Source: Afipia sp. P52-10
Lineage (GTDB): Bacteria; Pseudomonadota; Alphaproteobacteria; Rhizobiales; Xanthobacteraceae
Length of the DNA stretch: 64,000 nt
Direction: 5' to 3'
Assembly: GCF_000516555.1 (NCBI RefSeq)
Contig: NZ_AZSJ01000003.1
Coordinates: forward strand, 1,435,301 to 1,499,300
Part shown: piece by piece, positions 46,277 through 55,772 of the stretch
Numbering within the stretch: the stretch's first letter is position 1
How the letters are laid out: each line of letters opens with the position of its first letter
Program-made: the position numbers and the translations under genes
The notes under the pieces: generated by a model
The model's database searches: none
Told to the model about the DNA's origin: nothing
Seen by the model: the letters and a program-made list of their open reading frames with translations, nothing else

Positions 46277-46427
46277 GGTTTCGCTCCAGGCCCGGTCCGG
46301 GACACTCGACAATGTCTGTCTTGTGTCGCCGGCATGGCCGCCCCGGTTCGGCCGGCGGCGTTTCCCCCTTGACCTGCTGCGCCGGGGCGGTGACAACCAG
46401 CCGCCTTGAAATCTAAGGATTTTCCCC

Positions 46428-47510
46428 TTGTCCGACCTCGCCACGCTCGAAGCCGAGATTCTCGCATCTATCGCCGCCGCCGCTGACGAAGCGGCCCTCG
46501 AAACCGTGCGCGTCGGCGCGCTCGGCAAGAAGGGCTCGGTCTCCGCGCTGCTGGCAACGCTCGGCAAGATGGCGCCTGACGAACGCAAGGCGCAGGGTGC
46601 GGCGATCAACGCGGTCAAGGACAAGGTCTCCGAGGCGCTGAATGCGCGGCGCGAGGTGCTGAAGTCGGCCGCTCTCGATGCGCGGCTCGCCAGCGAATCC
46701 ATCGACGTCACGCTGCCTGTGCGTGAAAGCCCGGCCGAGCAGGGTCGTATTCATCCGCTCAGCCAGGTGATGGACGAACTCACCGCGATCTTCGCCGACA
46801 TGGGCTTTGCCATCGCCGAAGGTCCGGACATCGAGACCGATGACAACAACTTCACCAAGCTGAACTTCCCGGAAGGCCATCCGGCGCGCGACATGCACGA
46901 CACGTTCTTCTTCCATCCGAAGCAGGACGGTTCGCGACCCCTGCTGCGCACGCACACGTCACCGGTGCAGGTGCGGGCGATGCTGTCGCAGAAGCCACCG
47001 ATCCGCATCATCGCGCCGGGCCGCACCTACCGCATCGACTCGGATGCGACACACACGCCGCAATTCCACCAGGTCGAAGGTCTGGTGATCGACAAGGGCT
47101 CGCACCTCGGTCATCTGAAATGGATTCTGGCGGAATTCTGCAAGGCGTTCTTCGAGGTCGATAACGTCACCATGCGCTTCCGTCCGTCGTTCTTCCCGTT
47201 CACCGAGCCGTCGCTGGAAGTCGACATCCAGTGCCGCCGCGACAAGGGCGAAATCCGCTTCGGCGAAGGCGAGGACTGGCTGGAGATTCTCGGCTGCGGC
47301 ATGGTGCATCCGAACGTGCTGCGCAACTGCGGCATCGATCCCGACGTCTACCAAGGCTTCGCCTGGGGCATGGGCATCGACCGCATCGCCATGCTGAAAT
47401 ACGGCATCGCCGACCTGCGGCAGATGTTCGAAGGCGATGTGCGCTGGCTCAATCACTACGGCTTCAAGCCGCTCGAAGTGCCGACGCTCGCGGGAGGACT
47501 GAGCACGTGA
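46428..47510 (+). CDS. pheS: Phenylalanyl-tRNA synthetase alpha subunit
   Basis: A 360-residue class II synthetase subunit that carries the active site of the alpha2beta2 PheRS. N-terminal coiled coil (about 1-85), then motif 2 [23 protein letters not shown] and motif 3 [18 protein letters not shown]. The start is TTG at 46428 with AAGGA about 8 nt upstream. pheT follows after 46 nt. Confidence 0.96.
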   Translation: MSDLATLEAEILASIAAAADEAALETVRVGALGKKGSVSALLATLGKMAPDERKAQGAAINAVKDKVSEALNARREVLKSAALDARLASESIDVTLPVRESPAEQGRIHPLSQVMDELTAIFADMGFAIAEGPDIETDDNNFTKLNFPEGHPARDMHDTFFFHPKQDGSRPLLRTHTSPVQVRAMLSQKPPIRIIAPGRTYRIDSDATHTPQFHQVEGLVIDKGSHLGHLKWILAEFCKAFFEVDNVTMRFRPSFFPFTEPSLEVDIQCRRDKGEIRFGEGEDWLEILGCGMVHPNVLRNCGIDPDVYQGFAWGMGIDRIAMLKYGIADLRQMFEGDVRWLNHYGFKPLEVPTLAGGLST

Positions 47511-47556
47511 TTGCCTGCACCCTCGTCAAGCTCTTCCTGCTTCCGGAATACGCGTC

Positions 47557-49962
47557 ATGAAGTTCACCCTCTCCTGGCTGAAAGACCACCTCGACACCGA
47601 TGAGCCGCTGGAGGCGCTCGCCGCGAAGCTGACGATGATCGGCCTCGAGGTCGAACACATCGATGACAAGGCGAAGGCTCTCTCCGCCTTCACCATCGCC
47701 AAGGTGATCTCCGCCGAGCAGCATCCGAATGCCGACCGCCTGCGCGTGTGCATGGTCGACACCGGTGAGGGCGCGCCGGTGCAGGTGGTCTGCGGTGCGC
47801 CGAACGCGCGGGCGGGCCTGACAAGCGTGTTCTCGCCACCTGGCACCTTCATTCCGGGCAAGAACATCACGCTTGGCGTCGGCACCATTCGTGGCGTCGA
47901 GAGCCGCGGCATGCTGTGCTCGGCCGCCGAGCTCGAACTCTCCAATGACCATGACGGCATCATCGAGCTGCCGGAGGATGCGCCGGTCGGCGTGCAATAC
48001 ACCGAATGGGCGAAGCTCGGCGACCCGGTGATCGAGATCAACCTGACGCCGAACCGCGCCGACTGCACCTCGATCCACGGCATTGCCCGCGACCTGTCGG
48101 CCGCCGATATGGGTACGCTGAAGGACCCGACCATCGCGCCGGTGAAGGGCGCGTTCGCATCGCCTGTGCAGGTGAAGGTCGAGGACGACACGCTGTGTCC
48201 GGGCTTCGCGCTGCGGCTGGTCCGCGGGGTGAAGAACGGCCCGTCGCCGGAATGGCTGCAGAAGCGCCTCACCGCGATCGGCCTGCGCTCGATCAACGCG
48301 CTGGTGGACATCACCAACTTCATGACCTTCGACCGCGGCCGGCCACTGCATGTGTTCGACGCAGCGAAGGTAAAGGGCAATCTGGTGGTGCGCCGCGCGC
48401 GCGCCGGCGAGACGCTGCTGGCGCTGGACGGCAAGACCTATACCCTCGACGAGACGATGTGCGTGATCGCCGACGACAACGGCGTCGAGTCGCTCGCCGG
48501 CATCATGGGCGGCGAAGCATCCGGCTGCTCGGAGACGACGACCGACGTGCTGATCGAATCCGCGCTCTGGAACGAGATCAACATCGCCCACACCGGCCGC
48601 AAGCTCGGCATCAACTCCGATGCGCGCTATCGCTTCGAGCGCGGCGTCGATCCAGCGTTCATGGTGCCGGGCCTCGAACTCGCGACCAAGCTGGTGCTGG
48701 AGATCTGCGGCGGTACGCCGTCCGAATCCGTCGTCGTCGGCAAGACCTTCGGCGATGACCGCATCATCGACTTCCCGCTGGACGAGGTGAAGCGCCTTGC
48801 TGGCATCGAGGTGCCGCTGGTGGAAATCCGCCGCATCCTCGGCCACCTCGGCTTCGCCGTCGCCGGCAACGGCAGCACGGTGAAGGTGGCGGTCCCCTCG
48901 TGGCGCGCCGACGTCCACGGCAAGGCCGATATCGTTGAGGAGATCGTCCGCATCGTCGGCGTCGATCGCGTGCCGCTGACGCCGTTCGAGCGTGGCGACG
49001 CACCGCGAAAGCCGGTGCTGACGCCGATCCAGCTGCGCACCCGCCGCGCCAAGCGCGCGCTCGCCGCGCGCGGCCTGGTCGAGACCATCACCTGGTCGTT
49101 CGTTTCCAAACCGCAGGCCGAGCTGTTCGGCGGCGGCCAGCACGAGCTGTCACTCGCCAACCCGATCGCGGCGGATCTGTCCGACATGCGCCCAAGCCTC
49201 ATTCCAGGGCTGGTCGCCGCCAGCCAGCGCAATGCGGATCGCAGTTTCAGCGACATCGCGCTGTTCGAGGTCGGGCAAATCTTCAAGGGCGACAAGCCGG
49301 AGGACCAGTTCACCGCAGCGAGCGGCCTGCGGCGCGGCCTCGCCGCGCCGGCCGGCAGCGGACGGTACTGGTCCGGCTCGGCCCAGGTCACCGCATTCGA
49401 CGCGAAGGCCGATGCGCTGACCGTGCTGACGGCTGCCGGCGCCTCCGCGCAGGCCTTGCAGATCGTCCCCGGCGGTGCTGCGTGGCTTCATCCGGGTCGT
49501 TCCGGCACCATCCAGATGGGGCCGCAGAACATTCTTGGCTATTTCGGCGAACTGCATCCGCGTACGCTGGAGGCGCTCGGCGCCGAAGGGCCGTTGGTGG
49601 CCTTCGAGGTGATTCTCGATCGCATCCCCGACGCCAAGGCGCGGCCGACGCGGGCGAAGCCGTTGCTCGAACTCTCGGCGTTCCAGCCGGTATCGCGCGA
49701 CTTTGCCTTCATCGTCGACCGCAAGGTGAAGGCCGCCGACATCGTGCGCTTCGCCCAGAGCGCCGACCGCAAGCTGATTACCGGCGTCACCGTATTCGAT
49801 GTCTACGAAGGCAAGGGCATCGATCCGGACAAGAAGTCGATCGCGATCGCGGTCACCTTGCAGCCGCGTGAGAAGACGTTGACCGATCAGGAGATCGACG
49901 CGGTCGCCGCCAAGATCGTCACCGAAGTCACCAAGAAGACCGGCGGCACGTTACGGGGATGA
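47557..49962 (+). CDS. pheT: Phenylalanyl-tRNA synthetase beta subunit
   Basis: An 801-residue beta subunit. In order: N-terminal EMAP-II/OB tRNA-binding domain (about 39-150, [11 protein letters not shown] region), B3/B4 editing domain ([25 protein letters not shown]), B5 domain, catalytic-like domain, and the C-terminal anticodon-binding FDX-ACB domain ([20 protein letters not shown]). It clears mischarged Tyr-tRNA-Phe and binds tRNA. Its stop overlaps the next start by 4 nt. Confidence 0.96.
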   Translation: MKFTLSWLKDHLDTDEPLEALAAKLTMIGLEVEHIDDKAKALSAFTIAKVISAEQHPNADRLRVCMVDTGEGAPVQVVCGAPNARAGLTSVFSPPGTFIPGKNITLGVGTIRGVESRGMLCSAAELELSNDHDGIIELPEDAPVGVQYTEWAKLGDPVIEINLTPNRADCTSIHGIARDLSAADMGTLKDPTIAPVKGAFASPVQVKVEDDTLCPGFALRLVRGVKNGPSPEWLQKRLTAIGLRSINALVDITNFMTFDRGRPLHVFDAAKVKGNLVVRRARAGETLLALDGKTYTLDETMCVIADDNGVESLAGIMGGEASGCSETTTDVLIESALWNEINIAHTGRKLGINSDARYRFERGVDPAFMVPGLELATKLVLEICGGTPSESVVVGKTFGDDRIIDFPLDEVKRLAGIEVPLVEIRRILGHLGFAVAGNGSTVKVAVPSWRADVHGKADIVEEIVRIVGVDRVPLTPFERGDAPRKPVLTPIQLRTRRAKRALAARGLVETITWSFVSKPQAELFGGGQHELSLANPIAADLSDMRPSLIPGLVAASQRNADRSFSDIALFEVGQIFKGDKPEDQFTAASGLRRGLAAPAGSGRYWSGSAQVTAFDAKADALTVLTAAGASAQALQIVPGGAAWLHPGRSGTIQMGPQNILGYFGELHPRTLEALGAEGPLVAFEVILDRIPDAKARPTRAKPLLELSAFQPVSRDFAFIVDRKVKAADIVRFAQSADRKLITGVTVFDVYEGKGIDPDKKSIAIAVTLQPREKTLTDQEIDAVAAKIVTEVTKKTGGTLRG

Positions 49963-50729
49963 CCCTGCATAGCCTCCTCCCATCGGGCATCAGCGCGACG
50001 GCGCTGCTTGCCCTGATGGCTGTAGGCTTCGTCTCCAGCGTCGCGCGCGGTTTCTCAGGCTTCGGCTCGGCGCTGATCTTCATGCCGCTGGCAAGCGCCG
50101 TGATCGATCCGCGGGTGGTGGCACCGCTGCTGCTGATCATCGATTTCTTTGCCGCCGCACCGCTGATCCCAAATGCCTGGCGCAAGGCGGACCGCAATGC
50201 CGTGGCGCTGATGGCCGCGGGTGCCGCGGTCGGCGTGCCGCTCGGTACCTACGCGCTGACGCGGCTCGATCCGGTGACCACGCGCTGGATCATCGCCGCC
50301 TTCGTGTTCGCGCTGCTGGCTCTCCTCATCACCGGCTGGCGCTATCATGGCAGGGCGCATCCGGCCGCGACCACCAGCGTCGGCGCCGTCTCCGGCTTCT
50401 GCAGCGGACTGGCGCAAACCGGCGGACCGCCGGTCGTCGCCTATTGGCTCGGCCAGCCGCTCACGAGCGCCGTGGCGCGCGCCAACATCGTGCTGTTCTT
50501 CGCGATCTCCGATGTCTTTTCCGTCGGCAGCTATCTCGCGGGCGGGCTCTTGACCGCAGACGTCATCAAGCTCGCGCTGCTCACCGGACCGATCTACGGG
50601 CTCGGGCTGTTCATCGGCGCGCAGCTGTTCGGCATCGCCAGCGAAACGCTGTTTCGCCGCACCTGCTACAGCCTGATCGCATTGGCTGCGGTCGCCGGCC
50701 TGCCGGCGCTGGATTCGGTGCTGCGCTGA
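49959..50729 (+). CDS. TSUP-family (TauE/SafE) membrane transporter
   Basis: A 256-residue membrane protein with about seven or eight hydrophobic helices. The family motifs [13 protein letters not shown] (about 31-43) and [19 protein letters not shown] (about 147-165) are present. TSUP proteins move sulfite, sulfoacetate or similar organic anions. The start ATG overlaps the pheT stop, so translation may be coupled, though no functional link is obvious. It is convergent, with no gap, with the flavin oxidase gene. Confidence 0.85.
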   Translation: MTLHSLLPSGISATALLALMAVGFVSSVARGFSGFGSALIFMPLASAVIDPRVVAPLLLIIDFFAAAPLIPNAWRKADRNAVALMAAGAAVGVPLGTYALTRLDPVTTRWIIAAFVFALLALLITGWRYHGRAHPAATTSVGAVSGFCSGLAQTGGPPVVAYWLGQPLTSAVARANIVLFFAISDVFSVGSYLAGGLLTADVIKLALLTGPIYGLGLFIGAQLFGIASETLFRRTCYSLIALAAVAGLPALDSVLR

Positions 50730-52139
50730 TCACTGCAATCCATCCGCCGTATTGCGCTTCGGCCGGCGCGGGGCGGGCGGCCTTTCCTCGGCAATCGGCC
50801 GCAGCGCACCGATCCGCCGCAGCGCCGCTTCGGCTGCACGCTCGCCGGATTCCCACGCGCCGCCCACCGTGCCCCACAACGTCTCGTGAGTGGCTTCACC
50901 CGCAAAGAGTAGCCCACCGAGAGGTTCGGCCAAAGTCTTCCGCGCACCCTGCGCGCCGGGCGCTGCCGCCGACATCGCACCGAGCACGAACGGCTCGTCA
51001 TTCCAACGCGTCACCGTCGCGCGCTTGATCGCGTTCTTGATGTCGCGGCCGTAGAGCTTGCCCAGCCAGTCGGCCGCGAACGCGACCATCGCCACCTCGC
51101 CTTTGGCCGCGAGATCGCGGCCAAAGCTGCCTGCGACATCGACCGAGCACAGCGATGAACCGCCGATATTGGCCAACAGTAGGCCGGTCTGGCCGCTGTC
51201 GCTTTTCTCGGCGACGATGTCGTCACGCTGCAGTCCGAGTGGATTGTCCGGCAGTTCCAGCACGATGTGATCGTAGCTGCCGAGGCCGAGCTTGCCGAGG
51301 GCATCGAGCTGGCGCTTCGGCAGCTCGGGCACGAAGCGAATCTTTCCGGCATTCAGCACGTTGGTCGAGGCGGTGACGATGATGGCACGCGCGGTCACGC
51401 GGCCGGAGGCGGTCTCCACGGCGAGCTCACGGCCGGACCAGACGATACGCGTCACCGGCGCGTTCAGCACCACCGGCACGGCGTCGCCGAGCTTCGCCAC
51501 CAGCACGCCCAGTCCCTGGCGGCAGAACGCGCCGGCATCGCGCGGCTCCAGCCGCGCCAGATCGAATGCCGACACCTCGTTCAGATCCTTCGAGACCACC
51601 GCGGGCCCGAGCGTGAACTCCAGCGTCTTGGTCCATTCGCCGAGATCCTTCGGCATCGCATCCAGCGCCGCCACGTCCGCCCGGCGGGCGGGATCGGCGA
51701 TGGCGCGTTTGGCGCGCACCATGGTCGCGAGCAAATCCTCGGTTTCGCCGGCGCGGGCGTTGCGCTGGCCGATCCTGACCTTCGGCGCCTGCGGGGCCGC
51801 ATAGACGTCGATTCCGACCGAGCGCGCCAGCTTCGCCACCGGATTGCTGCTTTGGGAGAACAGCCAGCGGGCGCCGCGATCGAACGGCACGCCGAAGGTT
51901 TCAGTATCGGTCCAGCAGCGGCCGCCGAGCCGGCCGGAGGCTTCGATCACGACAACTTTACGGCCTGCAGCCTGCAACCGTCGCGCGGCCGCTATGCCGG
52001 CTGCGCCTGCCCCGACGACCACCACCTCCGTCTCGCGGGGCAACGCCACGGGCGCCGCATGGACCGGCACCGGACGCAACGCCGCTGGCGCCACCATCGC
52101 CGCCGACAGAGCCAGAAACGCACGGCGTGAAATTGTCAT
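50730..52139 (-). CDS. Tat-exported flavin amine-oxidase-type protein
   Basis: A 469-residue FAD protein. The N-terminus ISRRAFLALSAAMVAPAAL is a twin-arginine signal, so a folded flavoprotein is exported. FAD binding is seen as VVVGAGAAGIAAARRL (about 40-56) and GRLGGRCWTDT, and the C-terminal FAD loop is LLFAGEATHETLWGTVGGAWESG. This is the flavin monoamine oxidase/phytoene-desaturase-like class. Substrate unknown. The gene ends at the last base of the TSUP gene. Confidence 0.88.
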   Translation of the reverse strand: MTISRRAFLALSAAMVAPAALRPVPVHAAPVALPRETEVVVVGAGAAGIAAARRLQAAGRKVVVIEASGRLGGRCWTDTETFGVPFDRGARWLFSQSSNPVAKLARSVGIDVYAAPQAPKVRIGQRNARAGETEDLLATMVRAKRAIADPARRADVAALDAMPKDLGEWTKTLEFTLGPAVVSKDLNEVSAFDLARLEPRDAGAFCRQGLGVLVAKLGDAVPVVLNAPVTRIVWSGRELAVETASGRVTARAIIVTASTNVLNAGKIRFVPELPKRQLDALGKLGLGSYDHIVLELPDNPLGLQRDDIVAEKSDSGQTGLLLANIGGSSLCSVDVAGSFGRDLAAKGEVAMVAFAADWLGKLYGRDIKNAIKRATVTRWNDEPFVLGAMSAAAPGAQGARKTLAEPLGGLLFAGEATHETLWGTVGGAWESGERAAEAALRRIGALRPIAEERPPAPRRPKRNTADGLQ

Positions 52140-52369
52140 CTGATGGTTTCCGGGACTTTTCGAAGCAACCCAAAGAAGTGGTTAAACCGACGCGCGCAGC
52201 GGAACATCGCGCGAACGTGTCCTACCGCACAGAAACCGGCAACGCATTGTGGTGAACGTTTGCTTATTCGGACAGCCTCATGCATGAACCAAATTGAAAA
52301 TGCTTTTGGCGACGATGGTCAACCTCAGGGAGACGATGCGGCCGGGATGAGCCGCAAGGGGAAACGGTC

Positions 52370-53350
52370 ATGGGCTTGATGCTCGACACGGTCGGAAAAC
52401 TGATCGCCCGATACCTTCAGCACGAGGCTATCGGCTTCGAACCGTTCACCCCGAGCGACCCGGAACACCTGCGCCATGTCATTCAGCCCGCCGACGTTCT
52501 GCTGGTCGAGGGCAACAACCGCATCTCCGGCGTCATCAAATACCTCACCCAGTCCACCTGGTCGCATGCGGCGCTCTATGTCGGACCGATCGACGGCGCG
52601 TTCGAGCCGGACGGCGAGCCGCATGTGATGATCGAGGCCAACATCGGCGAAGGCGTCGTCACCGCGCCGCTGTCGAAATACTTTCGCTATCACACCCGGA
52701 TCTGCCGGCCCGTCGGCCTGTCGTTCGAGGATCGCGACACGGTCTGCCGCTACGCGATCAACCGCGTCGGCTTCGGCTACGATACCAAGAACATCGTCGA
52801 TCTGATGCGCTACCTCATTCCGCTGCCGATTCCGCAGAAGTGGCGACGACAGATGATCGCCATGGGCTCCGGCGATCCGACCCGCATCATCTGTTCGGCG
52901 TTGATCGCGCAGGCGTTCGAAGCCGTGCGCTATCCGATCCTGCCGAAGGTGACGCTCGCCGGCAGCCGCAAGGCCCGCCGCGCGATCCTGCACATCCGCG
53001 ACTCGTCGCTCTACATGCCGCGCGACTTCGACATCTCGCCCTATTTCGCGGTGGTCAAGCCGACCATCGAGGAAGGATTCGACTACACGGCCCTGCACTG
53101 GGCCGACAAACCGAAGCCGCTCGAGGAGGTGGCGGGCACCTCCGATCCGTTTCCATCCGCGCACGAAACGCCGCCGCTGGTCCCTGAGACGGCTGACGAG
53201 GCGGCGCAGAAAGCCGCTTTTGCAGAAGTCGACACCGCCCCGGCAAACACTGGTTTGACGGCAGTTCCGCTGATCGCCCGGCTGCGCGCTCATGCGCGGC
53301 GCGCCGAGAGCGTGGCGGCACGCAACCGGATGCTGCAACTCGCCGGCTGA
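52370..53350 (+). CDS. YiiX/YebB-like NlpC/P60-superfamily hydrolase
   Basis: A 326-residue protein. The catalytic order is His (His66 in STWSHAALYVG), Glu (Glu89 in MIEAN) and Cys (Cys175 in RIICSALIAQAF), which is the circularly permuted NlpC/P60 arrangement seen in YiiX and LRAT-like proteins. No signal peptide is evident. The C-terminal 90 residues are low in structure and Ala/Glu-rich. The start has AAGGGGAAA upstream. Substrate (peptide or lipid amide) unknown. A CysZ-like gene follows at 106 nt. Confidence 0.8.
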   Translation: MGLMLDTVGKLIARYLQHEAIGFEPFTPSDPEHLRHVIQPADVLLVEGNNRISGVIKYLTQSTWSHAALYVGPIDGAFEPDGEPHVMIEANIGEGVVTAPLSKYFRYHTRICRPVGLSFEDRDTVCRYAINRVGFGYDTKNIVDLMRYLIPLPIPQKWRRQMIAMGSGDPTRIICSALIAQAFEAVRYPILPKVTLAGSRKARRAILHIRDSSLYMPRDFDISPYFAVVKPTIEEGFDYTALHWADKPKPLEEVAGTSDPFPSAHETPPLVPETADEAAQKAAFAEVDTAPANTGLTAVPLIARLRAHARRAESVAARNRMLQLAG

Positions 53351-53455
53351 GGCCAGCCTCCCTTCGCCTCTCGCCCCCCGGGCACGCCGAACCACTTGCG
53401 GGCGATCCCCGGCGTGGCTACCTCTGCGCAGGTTTGCCCCGAGGAGGTCCACGCC

Positions 53456-54205
53456 ATGCTCGACGCAGCCGTCAAGGCGCTGTCGCAAATCCTGTCGCCA
53501 CCGATGCGCCGCATCCTGTGGCGCTCGATCGCGCTTGCGATCGGCCTGATCGCGGTGGTCGCGATTGGCCTGCAACGGCTGCTCAGCTGGTTCGCCACCT
53601 CCGGCGAGTTGTGGGCCGAGACCATGCTCGGGCCGGGCTTCGAGACGCCGCTCAACATCCTCGCCTGGATCGTTTCGATCGCGGCCGCGCTCGGCATCGT
53701 CGTCGGCGCCGTGTTCCTGATGCCGGCCGTGACCGCGCTCGTGGCCAGCATCTTCGTCGATGACGTCGCCGACGAGGTCGAGCGCGTGCACTATCCCGCC
53801 GACAAGCCGGGCACGGCTATGCCGCTGACCCGGGCTTTGTACGAGGGCGTCAAGACGGCTCTCTTGGCAGCGGGCCTGTATCTGATCGCCTTGCCGTTCT
53901 TCTTCGTCGCGGGCCTCGGCGTGATCGTGTTCTTCATCGTCGCCGCCTACCTGCTCGGCCGCGAATACTTCCTGCTGGTGGCGATGCGCTCACGCTCACC
54001 GGAAGACGCACGCGCTTTCCGCAAGGAGCACGCGGCCACCGTGTTCACCGCCGGCTGCGTCATCGCCGCGTTCGTCTCGATTCCGATCGTCAACCTGGCG
54101 ACGCCGCTGTTCGGCACGGCCTTCATGGTTCACATGTACAAGAGGCTGTCGGGTCCAAGCCCGGAGCTGCTCGAGCCTTCGAAGCTGCCGCCGGCAGCGG
54201 CTTGA
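53456..54205 (+). CDS. CysZ/EI24-like membrane protein
   Basis: A 249-residue membrane protein with about four long hydrophobic segments, and the EI24/CysZ family features AGLYLIALPFFFVAGLGVIVFFIVAAYLLGREYF (in its halves LYLIALPFFF and VAAYLLGREYFLLVAMR) and a closing PIVNLATPLFGTAFMVH. CysZ members move sulfate; the EI24 group has varied roles. I chose Met 53456, with GGAGG 8 nt upstream; a longer frame to 53396 has no site. Confidence 0.8.
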   Translation: MLDAAVKALSQILSPPMRRILWRSIALAIGLIAVVAIGLQRLLSWFATSGELWAETMLGPGFETPLNILAWIVSIAAALGIVVGAVFLMPAVTALVASIFVDDVADEVERVHYPADKPGTAMPLTRALYEGVKTALLAAGLYLIALPFFFVAGLGVIVFFIVAAYLLGREYFLLVAMRSRSPEDARAFRKEHAATVFTAGCVIAAFVSIPIVNLATPLFGTAFMVHMYKRLSGPSPELLEPSKLPPAAA

Positions 54206-54256
54206 ACGCCAGCGTCCTTTCGCCTCCCTCGATGAGGACGCGCGCGGGCCAGAACG

Positions 54257-55090
54257 TCAGACCGTGGTCTTCTCCGGCCAACGGCAGAGATCGTTGATGA
54301 TGCACACCTCGCAGCGTGGCTTGCGCGCGAGGCAGGTGTAGCGCCCGTGCAGGATCAGCCAGTGATGCGCATGCAGCATGAACTCCTGCGGGATCACCCG
54401 CTCGAGGCCAAGCTCCACCTCCAGCGGCGTCTTGCCCGGCGCCAGCCCGGTGCGATTGCCGACGCGAAAGACATGCGTATCGACCGCCATGGTGCGCTCG
54501 CCATAGGCCATGTTCAGCACGACGTTGGCGGTCTTGCGGCCGACACCGGGCAATGACTCCAGCGCCTCGCGCGAGCGCGGCACCTCGCCGCCGAATTCGT
54601 TGATCAGCTTCTCCGACAGCGCGATGACGTTCTTCGCCTTGTTGCGATACAGGCCAATGGTCTTGATGTAATCGCGCAGCTTCTCCTCGCCGAGATCGAG
54701 CATCTTCTGCGGCGTGTCGGCGACCGGAAACAGATTGCGCGTCGCCTTATTCACGCCCGCGTCGGTCGCCTGAGCCGACAGCGCCACCGCGACCAGCAAC
54801 GTGTACGGATTGAGGTGCTCGAGTTCGCCGCGTGGCTCCGGATTAGCCTTCTGGAAACGTCGGAAGGCTTCGGTCACCTCTTCCGGCGTCCAAGGCTTGA
54901 GGGCAGGCGATTTGAGCTTGGGCACCTTCACTTTGGCCTTGGCCGAGCTGGCCTTGGCGGCGCTCTTCGACTTGACCTTGACCGTGCTCGCCTTGATGGC
55001 CTTTGCGGCCGGGCGTACCATCGTTTTTGCAGAGCGGGGTTTCGCCCTGGTCGCTGCTTGGGGCGCGGCTGACGTCGTGTTTTTGGCCAT
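54257..55090 (-). CDS. nth: Endonuclease III with a lysine/alanine-rich N-terminal tail
   Basis: A 277-residue DNA glycosylase/AP lyase for oxidised pyrimidines. The helix-hairpin-helix LPGVGRKTANVVL holds the catalytic Lys (residue 186); the catalytic Asp is in VDTHVFRVGN (residue 204); the 4Fe-4S cluster pattern C-x6-C-x2-C-x5-C is at the end (CLARKPRCEVCIINDLC). About 65 extra N-terminal residues are rich in Lys, Ala, Ser and Thr and resemble histone-H1-like tails. The start at 55090 lacks a strong site. It is divergent from the DUF2244 gene by 21 nt. Confidence 0.93.
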   Translation of the reverse strand: MAKNTTSAAPQAATRAKPRSAKTMVRPAAKAIKASTVKVKSKSAAKASSAKAKVKVPKLKSPALKPWTPEEVTEAFRRFQKANPEPRGELEHLNPYTLLVAVALSAQATDAGVNKATRNLFPVADTPQKMLDLGEEKLRDYIKTIGLYRNKAKNVIALSEKLINEFGGEVPRSREALESLPGVGRKTANVVLNMAYGERTMAVDTHVFRVGNRTGLAPGKTPLEVELGLERVIPQEFMLHAHHWLILHGRYTCLARKPRCEVCIINDLCRWPEKTTV

Positions 55091-55111
55091 GTCCCGGTAT
55101 AGATAAGCCCC

Positions 55112-55624
55112 ATGACCGCAGGCAACTCCTTTGACGACGAGCCGACGCTGTTTTCCGCGCTGCTCACGCCGCACCGTTCACTCAACAGGACCAGCTTCCT
55201 GATCCTGATGAGCTTCGTCAGCATCGTCTCGTTCATCTCCGGGCTGATCTTCCTGTCGATGGGCGCCTGGCCGGTGTTCGGCTTCTTCGGCCTCGACGTG
55301 CTGGCGATCTGGTGGGCGTTTCGCGTCAACTTCCGCCGCGCCACCGCCTATGAGGAGTATTCGGTCACGCCGTCGGCGCTGCATGTCCGCCGCGTCAGCC
55401 ATCGTGGCGCCGTGTCGGAATGGACCTTCAACCCGCTTTGGGTCCGGCTCGACGTCGAAAAGCATGAGGAGTTCGGCGTGGAAAGGCTCGCCCTGGTCTC
55501 GCGCGGGCAAAGCCTCGGCATCGCCAATTTCCTGGGCCCCGATGAAAAGCAGAGTTTCGCCAAAGCGCTGACTGCGGCGCTGGCCACCGCCAAACGCGGC
55601 ATCGACTACAACCCGATCACATAA
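55112..55624 (+). CDS. DUF2244 membrane protein
   Basis: A 170-residue protein with two hydrophobic helices (about 28-48 and 52-70) that bracket a short turn, then a soluble C-terminal domain with YEEYSVTPSALHVRR and GQSLGIANFLGPDEK. It matches the DUF2244 pattern; function unknown, likely an inner-membrane protein. It is divergent from nth, with only 21 nt between the starts, so the promoters must overlap. Confidence 0.8.
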   Translation: MTAGNSFDDEPTLFSALLTPHRSLNRTSFLILMSFVSIVSFISGLIFLSMGAWPVFGFFGLDVLAIWWAFRVNFRRATAYEEYSVTPSALHVRRVSHRGAVSEWTFNPLWVRLDVEKHEEFGVERLALVSRGQSLGIANFLGPDEKQSFAKALTAALATAKRGIDYNPIT

Positions 55625-55772
55625 CTAATCCATTGATATTAAGCGTGTTTCTCCCACTCCAACGGGAGCGGAAGCCCTTGCCGCATCGGCATGCCCGTGC
55701 TGGAATCGAACCGCTCGTCTGGCGATCCGGAATCGGGTGGTTCACAGCGGCGGTCAGGCCTACATCGATGCC

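Noticed and set aside
47464-49143. A 559-codon minus-strand open frame opposite pheT
   Set aside because: Same antisense artefact; PheT on the plus strand is unmistakable.
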